DNA of 64,000 nucleotides from Donghicola eburneus. GTDB lineage: Bacteria; Pseudomonadota; Alphaproteobacteria; Rhodobacterales; Rhodobacteraceae. The position numbers were made by a program, and so were the translations under genes. The stretch covers positions 434,001 through 498,000 of the forward strand of contig NZ_FOXY01000002.1 of the NCBI RefSeq assembly GCF_900115865.1, in the 5' to 3' direction. This document shows, piece by piece, positions 1-8,823 of the stretch (position 1 is the stretch's first letter; every line of letters begins with the position of its first letter). The notes below the pieces were generated by a model. It was not told the origin of the DNA and did not search any database. It worked only from the letters and a program-made list of their open reading frames with translations.

Positions 1-33
1 CCCACCCCGTTGATCAGCTAAGTCCAATATGGA

Positions 34-76
34 TGCTGCACTGCAGAAAATCAAGTTCTTTTTCTGCAGTGCAGCA
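34..76. promoter_or_regulatory. Candidate PhaR operator downstream of phaC
   Basis: A perfect 17-bp inverted repeat has arms at 34-50 and 60-76 and a 9-bp spacer. Each arm contains CTGC-N3-GCAG, the form reported for the PHA-responsive repressor PhaR of Paracoccus denitrificans. The site lies just past the phaC stop on the minus strand, where phaP and phaR usually follow in Rhodobacterales. No T-run follows the hairpin on the minus strand, so an operator fits better than a terminator. The downstream genes lie outside the window, so the target is inferred. Confidence 0.65.
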
Positions 77-99
77 AAACAGGGAAAAGGTTATGGCCT

Positions 100-1896
100 T
101 CAACCGGTTGACTGCATGGTCACATAGGTTCCGGGCGCGTCTGCAAGCACAGGATGATTAGAATCACCCTCTTCCCGCGCAGGGATTTGCTTGCCAGAGC
201 GGTTCGCCAGCCATTCATCCCAGCGGGGCCACCACGATCCTGGCGTGAACTCGGCCTCGGCGCGCCAGTCATCTGGCTCCATAGCGATCTTGCTATGGGT
301 GTAGTGCCCGTACTTGCCCTTGGAGGGCGGGTTCACGATGCCCGCGATGTGACCCGACTGGGATAGGATAAAGGTCTTGGACCGGCTCCCCATTTTGCGC
401 ACACCGTTGAAACTGGCTTTCCACGCCGCGATGTGGTCAGTCTCGCAAGCGACGGCACAGATCGGGACGGTCACGTCCTTGATGTTCAGAACCTCGCCGC
501 AAACTTCCATGCCGCCGTCGACGAATTTGTTCTTCTGGCACAGGTCGCGCAGATATTGGATGGCCATCGCGCCCGGCAGGTTCGTACTGTCGCCATTCCA
601 GAACAGCAGATCGAACGCCGGCGGCGCTTCGCCCTTCATGTACCGGTTGATCGCGGGACCGTAGATCAGGTCATTCGACCGCAAGAAGCTAAAGGTCCGC
701 GACATGAAGAAACTGTTCAGATAGCCCTCGGCCATCGCCTCTTCTTCGATGCCATCCACAAAGTCATCGCCTAGGAAGACTGTGAACTCCCCCTGATCCG
801 AGAAGTCGGTCAGCGTTGTGAACAGAGTCGCCGACTTGATCGGAGTCTCGCCCCGCTTCTTTAACAGCGCCATCGTCAGGGACAGCGTGGTACCCGCAAT
901 ACAGTAGCCCACGGCGTTCACCTGCTTGACGTTGCAGATGTCGCGCACTTCGTTGATCGCGGTCAGGTAGCCGTCGGTGATATAGTCATCCAGCTTCACA
1001 TCGCGGTAGGACGCATCAGGATTGATCCAGCTCACCACAAAGACCGTGTAGCCCTGATCAACCGCCCATTTGATCATCGAGTTCTTTTCCTTCAGGTCGA
1101 GGATGTAGAACCGGTTGATCCACGGCGGGAAGATCAGCAGCGGAATTTCATGAACGGTATCGGTGGTCGGGCTGTACTGCACCAGCTCGAACATGTGGTT
1201 CCGGAAAACGACCTTGCCGGGCGACGTTGCAATATTGCCGCCCACCTCGAATGCTTTTTCGTCAGCCAATGTCACCAAGAGGCGACCGTCATTCGCTTCT
1301 AGATCGCGAACAAGGTTTTCCAAACCATCCACAAGGCTCTGCCCCTCGGTCTCGACCGCGCGCTCCAGCGCATCAGGGTTCGTCGCGAGGAAGTTTGTGG
1401 GCGCCATCAGATCCACGATCTGCTGCGAGAAATACCGCAAGCGCTTGCGATCAACATCGTCCAGATCGACCACATCATCGACCGCTTTGGAGATCGCCTC
1501 GGAATTGAGCAGATACTGCTGCTTAACATAGTTGAAATACGGATGGCTCTGCCACATCGGGTTGGCAAAGCGTTTGTCCTTGGAGCGCTCGACCTCCTCG
1601 GTGCCGCCCGTCAGCCCTTGGGTCAGGGCTTGCTGCGCTTCCATATAGTGTTGAAGCGACTTGCCCCAGTACTCGACCTGATGCTCCAAAATCTTGGTCG
1701 GGTTCTGTACCCATTCTGCCCAGTAGCCCACTGCGGCCTTCATATATAGATCCTGACCTGGGCCCTGAAGGGCAGGATTTACGGCCTTATAATGCGAAAG
1801 TGCTGTAACAAGACGCTTGGAAAGTTCTTCGATTTTCGAAATGTTCTCATTCAAACGGACTAGCTCAGTTCCAGTATCGCCGTCGTGCGTTGTCAT
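100..1896 (-). CDS. phaC: Class I poly(3-hydroxyalkanoate) synthase
   Basis: Polymerises (R)-3-hydroxyacyl-CoA into polyhydroxyalkanoate at the granule surface. The 598-residue length is normal for class I synthases. An N-terminal PhaC domain precedes an alpha/beta-hydrolase core with the lipase-box-like motif GYCIAG, whose nucleophile is Cys332. Asp487 (in CETDH) and His516 (in SGHIAG) complete the expected triad. The ATG start at 1894-1896 follows a purine-rich GGGGGGAA stretch. The gene diverges from phaZ across about 100 bp. A PhaR-type palindrome lies immediately downstream, where phaP-phaR are expected. Confidence 0.97.
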   Translation of the reverse strand: MTTHDGDTGTELVRLNENISKIEELSKRLVTALSHYKAVNPALQGPGQDLYMKAAVGYWAEWVQNPTKILEHQVEYWGKSLQHYMEAQQALTQGLTGGTEEVERSKDKRFANPMWQSHPYFNYVKQQYLLNSEAISKAVDDVVDLDDVDRKRLRYFSQQIVDLMAPTNFLATNPDALERAVETEGQSLVDGLENLVRDLEANDGRLLVTLADEKAFEVGGNIATSPGKVVFRNHMFELVQYSPTTDTVHEIPLLIFPPWINRFYILDLKEKNSMIKWAVDQGYTVFVVSWINPDASYRDVKLDDYITDGYLTAINEVRDICNVKQVNAVGYCIAGTTLSLTMALLKKRGETPIKSATLFTTLTDFSDQGEFTVFLGDDFVDGIEEEAMAEGYLNSFFMSRTFSFLRSNDLIYGPAINRYMKGEAPPAFDLLFWNGDSTNLPGAMAIQYLRDLCQKNKFVDGGMEVCGEVLNIKDVTVPICAVACETDHIAAWKASFNGVRKMGSRSKTFILSQSGHIAGIVNPPSKGKYGHYTHSKIAMEPDDWRAEAEFTPGSWWPRWDEWLANRSGKQIPAREEGDSNHPVLADAPGTYVTMQSTG

Positions 1897-1998
1897 GCCT
1901 GCGATTCCCCCCTACTCTGTTTGCACCATAGCGTTGCAGGCCGGAGGGGGCAAAGTGACGATTTGAACCGGGCCGACCGGCAACCGAAGGAGAACACC
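1897..1998. promoter_or_regulatory. Divergent phaC-phaZ promoter region
   Basis: This 102-bp gap separates the divergent starts of phaC and phaZ, so it should carry both promoters. A direct repeat TTGCA occurs at 1921-1925 and 1934-1938, in a TGC-containing context that could be read by PhaR, but the CTGC-N3-GCAG form seen at the left edge is absent. No convincing -35/-10 pair was identified. A good RBS (GGAG) stands before the phaZ ATG. Confidence 0.35.
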
Positions 1999-3255
1999 AT
2001 GCGCTATATGGCGACATATGATCTGATGGAGACGGTTCGCAACACGAACCAATGGCTTGGCGCAACAGCCAAAGCGATCGCAGGCTATCCGGCCATCGCA
2101 GCGTTTCCGAACCCTGTCTTCCAGTGGATGGGAGCATGGGGCGAAGTGACCGAGCGTAGCTTTGCCCGCATGGTCACCAAGCCTGACTGGGGTATTCATT
2201 CGTATACCTGCGAAGATGGACGCGACCACATCGTCACCGTGGACACCATCGTCGAACGCCCCTTTGGCGATCTGGTCCATTTCCACGTGCTCGGACGCCC
2301 CGAAAAACCGCGCAAAGTGCTGCTGGTCGCCCCAATGTCGGGCCACTACGCGACCCTCTTGCGCTCGACCGTTGTCAGCCTGTTGCCCGACTGCGAAGTC
2401 TACTGCACCGACTGGCACAATGCCCGTGATATCCCTGTTTCTGCAGGGAAATTCGACGTCGAGGACTATACCCTCTACCTCGTCGACTTCATGAAAGAGC
2501 TTGGTCCCCAGACCCACGTGATCGCCGTTTGTCAGCCTGCGCCCCTGACCCTTGCCGCGACCGCGTATCTGGCCGAAGAAGACCCCGCAGCACAGCCCTC
2601 GTCGCTGACGCTGATCGGCGGTCCGATCGACCCCGAGGCAGCCCCGACCGACGTCACCGATTTCGGCAATCGCGTCACCATGGGCCAACTCGAAGAGATG
2701 ATGGTGCAGCGCGTCGGCTTCAAATATCCCGGTGTCGGCCGTCAGGTGTACCCCGGCCTTCTGCAGCTCACATCCTTTATGGCGATGAACGCCGAAACGC
2801 ACTCCAAAGCGTTCACCGACCAGATCATGCGCGCCTCCAAGGGCGAGTCTCGTGACAACGACCGGCACAACCGTTTCTACGACGAATACCTCGCCGTGAT
2901 GGACATGCCGGCGGAATTCTACCTGTCGACCGTCGAGCGAATCTTTAAAAACTGCGAGGTGGCAAAGAACACATTCGTGGTCGCGGGCAAGCGTGTGGAC
3001 ATCGGCAAAATCACCGATGTGGCCGTCAAAACAGTCGAAGGCGCCAAGGATGACATCTCTGCGCCTGGACAATGTGTCGCAGCTTTGGACCTGTGCACTG
3101 GCCTGCCCGACAACATGAAGGCCAGCCATCTGGAGCCCGACGCAGGCCACTACGGCATCTTTGCGGGCAAGAGCTGGCGCAACAACATCCGCCCCCTCGT
3201 GCTCGAATTCATCGACGCAAACCAGCGGACCAAGGCGAAAGCTGCCGCTGAGTAA
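1999..3255 (+). CDS. phaZ: Intracellular polyhydroxyalkanoate depolymerase
   Basis: Degrades native intracellular PHA granules to release hydroxyacid monomers or oligomers when carbon is needed. The 418-residue protein matches the PhaZ1 family, in which a cysteine replaces serine in the lipase box. Here the nucleophile is Cys178 in VCQPA, and a C-terminal PDAGHYGIF segment near residue 385 should supply the histidine. The ATG at 1999 was chosen because AAGGAGAACACC precedes it. An in-frame upstream ATG at 1885 overlaps phaC and lacks an RBS. The gene diverges from phaC and ends in a strong terminator. Pairing with phaC supports a synthesis and mobilisation unit. Confidence 0.95.
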   Translation: MRYMATYDLMETVRNTNQWLGATAKAIAGYPAIAAFPNPVFQWMGAWGEVTERSFARMVTKPDWGIHSYTCEDGRDHIVTVDTIVERPFGDLVHFHVLGRPEKPRKVLLVAPMSGHYATLLRSTVVSLLPDCEVYCTDWHNARDIPVSAGKFDVEDYTLYLVDFMKELGPQTHVIAVCQPAPLTLAATAYLAEEDPAAQPSSLTLIGGPIDPEAAPTDVTDFGNRVTMGQLEEMMVQRVGFKYPGVGRQVYPGLLQLTSFMAMNAETHSKAFTDQIMRASKGESRDNDRHNRFYDEYLAVMDMPAEFYLSTVERIFKNCEVAKNTFVVAGKRVDIGKITDVAVKTVEGAKDDISAPGQCVAALDLCTGLPDNMKASHLEPDAGHYGIFAGKSWRNNIRPLVLEFIDANQRTKAKAAAE

Positions 3256-3278
3256 GCATCGGCACCACAGAACACACC

Positions 3279-3310
3279 AAAGGCCAGACGTTCGCGCGTC
3301 TGGCCTTTTT
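3279..3310 (+). terminator. Rho-independent terminator of phaZ
   Basis: Twelve-base arms AAAGGCCAGACG and its complement enclose the loop TTCGCG and run into TTTTT, 24 bp after the phaZ stop. Confidence 0.9.
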
Positions 3311-3367
3311 CGTTGCGCACAGGCTCCGAGAACTCGTTACCTGAAATTACACACTCAATCTGAGCGT

Positions 3368-3487
3368 GAAAAGTTTTCCCAATCAGCCGCGTTAACTTTC
3401 ACATCCGCAAATCTGCATCATCCTTCGGATATATTCCTATCCGAACGGGAAAACGCACAAGATACAGGGCGATAGGAAAAGTTTTCC
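3368..3487. repeat. Two copies of a GAAAAGTTTTCC palindrome
   Basis: GAAAAGTTTTCCC lies at 3368-3380, and the longer perfect palindrome GGAAAAGTTTTCC at 3475-3487. They share 12 bases and are 107 bp apart. Their symmetry suggests a dimeric protein site. No partner protein can be named. Confidence 0.6.
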
Positions 3488-3524
3488 ATAGGATGTTAAG
3501 ATCTATTCAAATCTGTGCACCGAG

Positions 3525-3533
3525 TTATCCACA
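3525..3533 (+). promoter_or_regulatory. DnaA box (TTATCCACA)
   Basis: An exact consensus DnaA nonamer in a noncoding gap. The wider 15-mer GAGTTATCCACAGGC recurs at 56504-56518 in another noncoding gap. Confidence 0.5.
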
Positions 3534-3568
3534 GGCTTTTGTGTTTTCCCCGTAACTCTGGACGACAG

Positions 3569-4318
3569 CTAGGCCCGTGCCGTGACCTCCAGAATGCTAT
3601 TGGCGATCAATTCCAAGCAATCTGGTGCCGAGAACGAGTGATCCGCCCCATCCACCAGCGTCAGTCGCATGTCCGCGCCCTCCGCATGCTCAAGCAGCTT
3701 CACGGCCGTCGCAACAGACACCGAAGTATCCGCCGTCCCTTGCAAGAACCGAACGGGGAAAGGCAGCGGCAGCGGGGTACGTAGCACCAACTGATCCCGC
3801 CCATCCTCGATCAGGCGCTTGGTGATGATGTAGGGCTCGTCGTAATCCGAGGGCAGCGCGATCTGGCCGTCCGCCTCCAGCGCCGCGCGCTGCTCTTCGG
3901 TAAAGCCGGCCCAGAAGCCGTCTTCGGTGAAATCAGGCGCCGCAGCGATGCCCACCAAACCGCACACCCGCTGAGGGATGCGCTGGGTCATCAGCAGGCT
4001 GATCCATCCGCCCATGCTGGAGCCCACCAAAACCTGCGGACCAGAGGTCAGCGTTTCGATCACCTCCTGCGCATCCGCCGCCCAATCGCCAATAGCACCG
4101 TCCACAAACTTTTCCGAAGACTGCCCGTGTCCCGAATAATCGAACCGCAAAAACGCGCGCCCTTGGGACTTGGCCCACTCTTCCAGCCAGGCGGCCTTGG
4201 TCCCGTCCATATCGGACTTGAAGCCCCCCAGAAATACGATGCCCGGCTCTGTGCCTTCGGTCCGGTGATAGGCGATCTTGCGACCGGTCGAGGTCGTCAG
4301 GAAGCTGGGGGTGGTCAT
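3569..4318 (-). CDS. Alpha/beta hydrolase, ABHD10-like
   Basis: A 249-residue serine hydrolase. The nucleophile elbow is GSSMGG, an early GFKSDM segment provides the oxyanion region, and DYSGHGQS follows. A C-terminal DGADHSF segment supplies the histidine. This layout resembles mitochondrial ABHD10-type thioesterases/esterases, but the substrate cannot be told. The start at 4318 is preceded by AAGGAGA at proper spacing, whereas an in-frame start 54 bp upstream lacks one. The stop is 55 bp before the next minus-strand gene's start region, and an MFS gene lies directly upstream in the same direction, so co-transcription is possible. Confidence 0.85.
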   Translation of the reverse strand: MTTPSFLTTSTGRKIAYHRTEGTEPGIVFLGGFKSDMDGTKAAWLEEWAKSQGRAFLRFDYSGHGQSSEKFVDGAIGDWAADAQEVIETLTSGPQVLVGSSMGGWISLLMTQRIPQRVCGLVGIAAAPDFTEDGFWAGFTEEQRAALEADGQIALPSDYDEPYIITKRLIEDGRDQLVLRTPLPLPFPVRFLQGTADTSVSVATAVKLLEHAEGADMRLTLVDGADHSFSAPDCLELIANSILEVTARA

Positions 4319-4373
4319 AGGTGTCTCCTTTGATTGCGGCGCCACCATATGCAGCGCCGCTGGGGGCATCAAC

Positions 4374-5636
4374 TTATTCGACTTCGCGCATCGACAGGGC
4401 CGAAGCGACAGCCGCCAGTGACATCACGCCGAACACCACCAGCGCCCACTGCGCCGAAATCAGCGCGGCCAAACCGCCGCCAAGTCCAGCGACCAGCAGC
4501 AGCGTTCCGATCACCGTATTAGACAGGGCGGCATAGGCTGCCTTTTCGTCCTTTGGGGCCATGTCCACCAGATAGGTCGAGCGTCCCTGACGCACCCCGT
4601 GATAGGCGATCATCAACACAAACAGCACGCCCGGAATGGCATAGGGCGTGTCGCCGAAGCCCATCCAAGACAGCGCCACGCCGCCAAACAGCGCCAGCGC
4701 CGCGACAAACCCGGCCAAGGCCAGAACCTTGCGGCTGGACCGATCCGACAGACGCCCCCAGACATACGAACTCAGGAAACTGGCCGCCGCGCTGGCGACC
4801 AACATCGCGCCAAGCTGCTCCAGTTCGGCCCGCTCCGAGATCACCACCAGATAGGGCGGCGCCAGTGCAGTTCCGACCAGCAAGCCACGCGTAATGATGA
4901 ACCGGCGCAAGTCCTGCTCTTGCCACAAGAGCTTGATATCAGGCAGCCCGCCGCGATCATCTGTTTCGCTCTTCTCTTCGTTCAGGGTCGAAAAAAGCCC
5001 AGCCGCCAACAGCCAAAGCACGGCAGCCAGAGCGATGGCGCTGATCACCAGCACCTCGCTCGCGCCTTGCCAGATCAGGATCGCGGCAAACACCAGAACC
5101 GCCCCCGAACTGGCCGTGCCTGCGGTCCCCGTGATTGCCCCGCGCCGCGATTTGCCAACCGTCTTGCCCAAGATTTCCTTGAAACTGACCGAACACGCAC
5201 TGCGCGCGACGGCCAAAACGGCCAGCGCCGCACAAATCATCGCCCCCGCCGCAGCGCCTTCGAGCATCAGCGCGACCAGCACGATCACCGCTGCCGCGAT
5301 CCCCTGCCCCGCACTGCCCACGGTCCATGCCCATTTCTTGTGACGCAGTCGCCCAACCCATCCGGCCAGCAGCATTTGCGGTAGAAGCGCCCCCGCCTCT
5401 CGGATCGGAACCAGCAGCCCCACAAACACCGCAGGCGCGCCCAAGGCATTGAGCAGCCAACTCAGCACCAGTTTCGGGTCAATCAGCCCATCCGCGACCT
5501 TGGTCATGCTCAGGGATGCCATGTGGCGCAGCCCGTTGGGAGCCTCGGCCTGTCGGGCGTGGTCACTCAGGTCGGGCGCATCATCATCTGCGCCGCTGAG
5601 TGCTTCGAAAACCTCTGCAGAAATGTCTTTTGTCAT
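4374..5636 (-). CDS. MFS transporter
   Basis: A predicted inner-membrane protein of 420 residues with about 12 hydrophobic segments and an N-terminal cytoplasmic extension of about 45 residues. The loop after the second segment (VGRLRHKKW) and the central loop (WGRLSDRSSRK) resemble MFS motif A. The substrate is unknown. The start at 5636 excludes a long open extension that would run into thrS on the other strand. The gene diverges from thrS over 112 bp and lies just upstream of the hydrolase gene on the same strand. Confidence 0.8.
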   Translation of the reverse strand: MTKDISAEVFEALSGADDDAPDLSDHARQAEAPNGLRHMASLSMTKVADGLIDPKLVLSWLLNALGAPAVFVGLLVPIREAGALLPQMLLAGWVGRLRHKKWAWTVGSAGQGIAAAVIVLVALMLEGAAAGAMICAALAVLAVARSACSVSFKEILGKTVGKSRRGAITGTAGTASSGAVLVFAAILIWQGASEVLVISAIALAAVLWLLAAGLFSTLNEEKSETDDRGGLPDIKLLWQEQDLRRFIITRGLLVGTALAPPYLVVISERAELEQLGAMLVASAAASFLSSYVWGRLSDRSSRKVLALAGFVAALALFGGVALSWMGFGDTPYAIPGVLFVLMIAYHGVRQGRSTYLVDMAPKDEKAAYAALSNTVIGTLLLVAGLGGGLAALISAQWALVVFGVMSLAAVASALSMREVE

Positions 5637-5748
5637 CAATCGGAACCTAAACTTGACTTGCCTACCCCATGCGGTCACATAGCCCGCGAAACCAAACCCG
5701 CAACCGGGCGTTCCGTGGGCGCCAAACCGACGAGGAGCATCAAGGCTT

Positions 5749-7695
5749 ATGGCCCAGATTTCCCTGACCTTCCCCGATGGAAACTCTCGCGAATACGACG
5801 CAGGCGTGACGCCCGCGCAAGTCGCTGAATCGATCTCCAAGTCACTGCAGAAAAAAGCAATCAGTGCGACCGTGAACGGCGCGCATTGGGACATGCAGTG
5901 GCCGATTACCGAAGACGCCAGCGTCGCCATCCACACCATGCAGGATGACACCCAAGCGCTTGAACTGATCCGCCACGATCTGGCGCACATCATGGCCCGC
6001 GCTGTGCAGGAAATTTGGCCCGACGTCAAAGTCACCATCGGCCCCGTGCGCGACAACGGCTGGTTCTACGACTTCGACCGCGAAGAGCCCTTTACCCCCG
6101 AGGACCTTGGCCAGATCGAAGCCAAGATGAAGGACATCATCAACGCCCGCGACGCCGTAACCACCGAGGTCTGGGACCGCGAACGCGCGATCAAATACTA
6201 CGAGGATCGCGGAGAACCCTTTAAGGTCGAGCTGATCAACCGCATCCCCGAAGGCGAAGACCTGCGGATGTACTGGCACGGCGACTGGCAGGATCTGTGC
6301 CGTGGCCCGCACCTGCAAACCACCGGTCAGGTGCCCGCAGATGGCTTCAAACTGACCCACGTGGCTGGTGCCTACTGGCTGGGGGACAGCTCGCGCCCAA
6401 TGCTTCAGCGCATCTACGGTGTGGCGTTCAAGAACCGCAAAGACCTCAAGGCATGGGAAACCATGATGGAAGAGGCCGCCAAGCGCGATCACCGCAAACT
6501 TGGCAAGGATATGGGCCTGTTCCACCTGCAAGAAGAGGCGCCCGGCCAGATCTTCTGGCACCCGAACGGCTGGAAAATCTACACCACCCTGCAGGACTAC
6601 ATGCGCCGCCAGCAGGAACGCGACGGCTATGTCGAGGTGAACACCCCGCAAGTCGTGGACCGCAAGCTGTGGGAAAAATCGGGGCACTGGGACAAGTATC
6701 AGGAAAACATGTTCATCGTCGAAGTCGACGAAGATCATGCCCGCGAAAAGGCAATCAACGCTCTGAAGCCCATGAACTGCCCCTGCCATGTGCAGGTGTT
6801 CAATCAGGGTCTGAAATCCTATCGCGACCTGCCCCTGCGCATGGCCGAGTTTGGCAGCTGTGCCCGCTATGAGCCCTCGGGCGCCCTGCACGGCATCATG
6901 CGTGTGCGCGGCTTTACCCAAGATGACGGCCACATCTTCTGCGCCGAGGACCAGATCGAGTCCGAAACCGCCAAGTTCATCGCCTTCTTGTCCAAGGTCT
7001 ATGCAGACCTCGGCTTCCACGACTGGACCATCAAACTGTCCACCCGCCCCGAAAAGCGGATCGGCAGCGATGAAAGCTGGGACTTTGTGGAAAAGGCCCT
7101 TGGCGATGCCTGCCGCGCGGCGGGATATGACTACGAAATCCTTGAGGGCGAAGGCGCGTTCTACGGTCCCAAGCTCGAGTTCACCCTGACCGACGCGATC
7201 GGCCGGAACTGGCAGTGCGGCACCCTGCAGGTTGACCCCAACCTGCCCGAACGTCTGGACGCCAACTTCATCGGCGCAGACGGGTCCAAGCACCGGCCCT
7301 ACATGCTGCACCGTGCCTGTCTTGGCTCGTTCGAGCGTTTCATCGGCATCCTGATCGAAAACTCGGCAGGCAAACTGCCCTTCTGGCTGGCCCCGCGCCA
7401 AGTGGTTGTCGCATCCATCGTTTCGGACGCGGACGGCTATGTACAAGAGGTGGTCGACGCACTGAAGGCCGTTGGCGTCCGCGCCGAAGCCGACTTCCGC
7501 AACGAGAAGATCAACTACAAGGTCCGCGAGCACTCGCTCGGCAAGGTGCCTGTGATCATCGCGGTCGGCATGAAAGAAGTCGAAGAGCGCACCGTCTCGG
7601 TCCGCCGCTTGGGGGAAAAGCAGACCTCCATGGCGACGCTGGACGAGATCGTCACAACCCTGAAGGCCGAAGGCACCCCGCCCGACCTGAAGTAA
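5749..7695 (+). CDS. thrS: Threonine--tRNA ligase
   Basis: Charges tRNA-Thr with threonine in the cytoplasm. The 648-residue protein has the bacterial layout: TGS domain (about 1-61), editing domain with the HxxxH pair His76/His80, class II catalytic core, and C-terminal anticodon-binding domain. The core shows MNCPCH (zinc cysteine), motif 2 around [14 protein letters not shown], and GPKLEF. The ATG follows GAGGAGC at normal spacing. The gene ends 8 bp before a perfect bidirectional terminator shared with the facing gene. Confidence 0.97.
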   Translation: MAQISLTFPDGNSREYDAGVTPAQVAESISKSLQKKAISATVNGAHWDMQWPITEDASVAIHTMQDDTQALELIRHDLAHIMARAVQEIWPDVKVTIGPVRDNGWFYDFDREEPFTPEDLGQIEAKMKDIINARDAVTTEVWDRERAIKYYEDRGEPFKVELINRIPEGEDLRMYWHGDWQDLCRGPHLQTTGQVPADGFKLTHVAGAYWLGDSSRPMLQRIYGVAFKNRKDLKAWETMMEEAAKRDHRKLGKDMGLFHLQEEAPGQIFWHPNGWKIYTTLQDYMRRQQERDGYVEVNTPQVVDRKLWEKSGHWDKYQENMFIVEVDEDHAREKAINALKPMNCPCHVQVFNQGLKSYRDLPLRMAEFGSCARYEPSGALHGIMRVRGFTQDDGHIFCAEDQIESETAKFIAFLSKVYADLGFHDWTIKLSTRPEKRIGSDESWDFVEKALGDACRAAGYDYEILEGEGAFYGPKLEFTLTDAIGRNWQCGTLQVDPNLPERLDANFIGADGSKHRPYMLHRACLGSFERFIGILIENSAGKLPFWLAPRQVVVASIVSDADGYVQEVVDALKAVGVRAEADFRNEKINYKVREHSLGKVPVIIAVGMKEVEERTVSVRRLGEKQTSMATLDEIVTTLKAEGTPPDLK

Positions 7696-7702
7696 GAATA
7701 CC

Positions 7703-7737
7703 AAGGGCCGCTCTGATCAGAGCGGCCCTTTTTTATT
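7703..7737. terminator. Bidirectional terminator between thrS and a facing gene
   Basis: A perfect 28-bp palindrome (7703-7730) with arms AAGGGCCGCTCTGA is followed by T6 on the plus strand. The stop codon of the facing minus-strand gene (7733-7735) lies inside the T-tract. Confidence 0.9.
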
Positions 7738-8029
7738 CTGCCATGTGCTCGAAGTGGTGCACCCAGCATTCCTGCACAAACTTCTCCATCCCCGGCGGGA
7801 TGTGGGCGACGGACCAGTCCGCTCCGGCGAATTCGGTCAGGGCGGCGGCATCCGTCCATTCGGTGATCATCGCGTATTCGTCCGGCGTCCCCTCTGCCGG
7901 ACCGCCGATCACAACCCGCGCACAGCCCGCGAATTTGGTCACAGACCCCAGCGCAACCGTCTGGAACAGCGGTTCGAACTCATCCCGCAGTTCGGGATGA
8001 ATGCGCACGCGGTAGATGCGCGTGATCAT
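7733..8029 (-). CDS. Antibiotic biosynthesis monooxygenase-like (ABM) protein
   Basis: A 98-residue protein of the dimeric alpha-beta barrel (ABM) type. It starts MITRIYRVRIHPE and ends in a segment with WVHHFEH. Family members include small monooxygenases and stress proteins, and the function of this one cannot be told. Its start overlaps the stop of the upstream ArsC-like gene by 4 bp (ATGA), which indicates translational coupling. The stop lies within the shared terminator with thrS. Confidence 0.75.
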   Translation of the reverse strand: MITRIYRVRIHPELRDEFEPLFQTVALGSVTKFAGCARVVIGGPAEGTPDEYAMITEWTDAAALTEFAGADWSVAHIPPGMEKFVQECWVHHFEHMAE

Positions 8030-8340
8030 CCTACCAGTTCCGCCTGCACGTCTTTCCCCCAGCCCAGCCACATCTTGTCGCCCTCTTCGATCAAGGGGCG
8101 TTTCATCAGGGTCGGATGCTCGGCGATCAGATCCAGCGCCGGACGGGCGCGCTGATCCTCGTCCAACTGCCGCCACGTGGTGCTCGACTTATTCACCAGC
8201 TTGTCGCCAAAGCGACCATAAGCCCGCTCCAGCACTTCTGGCGCAACTCCATCCTTGCGCACATCGACGTATTCGGCATCGGGCAGCGCTTTGACCGCTT
8301 TGCGGCAAGTATCACAGGTCTTTAGCCCATAGAGGATCAT
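8026..8340 (-). CDS. ArsC/Spx family protein
   Basis: A 104-residue thioredoxin-fold protein with the motif CDTC (Cys9 and Cys12) directly after the first beta strand. The later segment LMKRPLIEEG is typical of the ArsC family, in which it precedes the active-site arginine region. It resembles YffB/Spx-like arsenate reductase homologues. True arsenate reduction cannot be inferred, since no other ars gene is near. Its end overlaps the ABM gene by 4 bp. It diverges from the cold-shock gene, with a 7-bp inverted repeat in between. Confidence 0.85.
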   Translation of the reverse strand: MILYGLKTCDTCRKAVKALPDAEYVDVRKDGVAPEVLERAYGRFGDKLVNKSSTTWRQLDEDQRARPALDLIAEHPTLMKRPLIEEGDKMWLGWGKDVQAELVG

Positions 8341-8361
8341 TCGCTTCTCCTATTTTTTTGC

Positions 8362-8377
8362 CACTTTCGAGAAAGTG
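8362..8377. repeat. Short inverted repeat in a divergent gap
   Basis: CACTTTC and GAAAGTG are separated by 2 bp, 21-37 bp upstream of the ArsC-like gene. It could be an operator or a small hairpin. No protein can be assigned. Confidence 0.35.
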
Positions 8378-8460
8378 ACGGCGAATACAACTGTGTTTTG
8401 CTTGATTTTTACGTTGGGCATGCAACGCTGGAGTTGTGACCACCTCGAAGCAGCCGAAAC

Positions 8461-8545
8461 CTCGGAGCGAGTCGTTTGACTGTCGCGTGGAAGTTACGCC
8501 AAGGCCCCGCTGCGCGGGGAAGACGACTAGAAGGAGTAAGGGGCT
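8461..8545 (+). promoter_or_regulatory. Structured leader of the cold-shock gene
   Basis: The region before csp contains a compact hairpin CCCCGC-TGC-GCGGGG (8505-8519), followed 11 bp later by the RBS AAGGAG (8531-8536). Cold-shock mRNAs often have long 5' leaders that control translation by temperature. The transcription start is not visible, so the leader extent is inferred. Confidence 0.4.
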
Positions 8546-8752
8546 ATGCCCACAGGAACCGTCAAGTGGTTCAACACCACCAAAGGATATGGCTTTATCG
8601 CGCCCGATGGCGGCGGCAAGGACGTGTTCGTACACATCTCTGCAGTAGAGCGGTCGGGTCTGACCGGTCTGGCTGACAACCAGAAAGTGGGCTACGAGCT
8701 GAAAGAAGGCCGTGATGGCCGCCAGATGGCAGGCGATCTGACCCTCCTCTGA
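8546..8752 (+). CDS. Cold-shock protein, CspA family
   Basis: A single-domain nucleic-acid-binding protein of 68 residues that binds single-stranded RNA or DNA and acts as an RNA chaperone. The RNP1 (KGYGFI) and RNP2 (VFVHIS) motifs are intact, with the usual GTVKWFN start. AAGGAG precedes the ATG by 9 bp. The gene is monocistronic, ending in a strong terminator about 30 bp after the stop. A GC-rich hairpin in the leader may modulate translation. Confidence 0.95.
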   Translation: MPTGTVKWFNTTKGYGFIAPDGGGKDVFVHISAVERSGLTGLADNQKVGYELKEGRDGRQMAGDLTLL

Positions 8753-8784
8753 CTTCGAGGCATTCTACCCATTGAATTTATAAT

Positions 8785-8814
8785 CCGAGGCGCCCTCCGT
8801 GCCTCGGTTTTTTT
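8785..8814 (+). terminator. Terminator of the cold-shock gene
   Basis: Arms CCGAGGC (8785-8791) and GCCTCGG (8801-8807) are followed by seven T residues. Confidence 0.9.
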
Positions 8815-8823
8815 GTGCGCGGC

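Larger units (their letters stand above)
3311..3568. other. Noncoding stretch with palindromes and a DnaA box
   Basis: This 258-bp gap lies between the convergent ends of phaZ and a hydrolase gene, so no gene promoter is needed here. It is more AT-rich than its surroundings. It contains two copies of a GAAAAGTTTTCC palindrome, a TCGGAT/ATCCGA inverted repeat (3425-3430 and 3439-3444), further GGAAAA/TTTTCC words, and one exact DnaA box. No gene of a known Rhodobacterales origin neighbourhood is beside it, so I do not call it oriC. Confidence 0.6.

Noticed and set aside
3311-3568. Chromosomal replication origin
   Set aside because: Only one exact DnaA box, and no gene of the usual alphaproteobacterial origin neighbourhood (hemE, maf, gidA, parAB) is nearby.
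5842-7704. Long open frame antisense to thrS
   Set aside because: A shadow of the third-codon GC bias of thrS, without RBS or recognisable domains.
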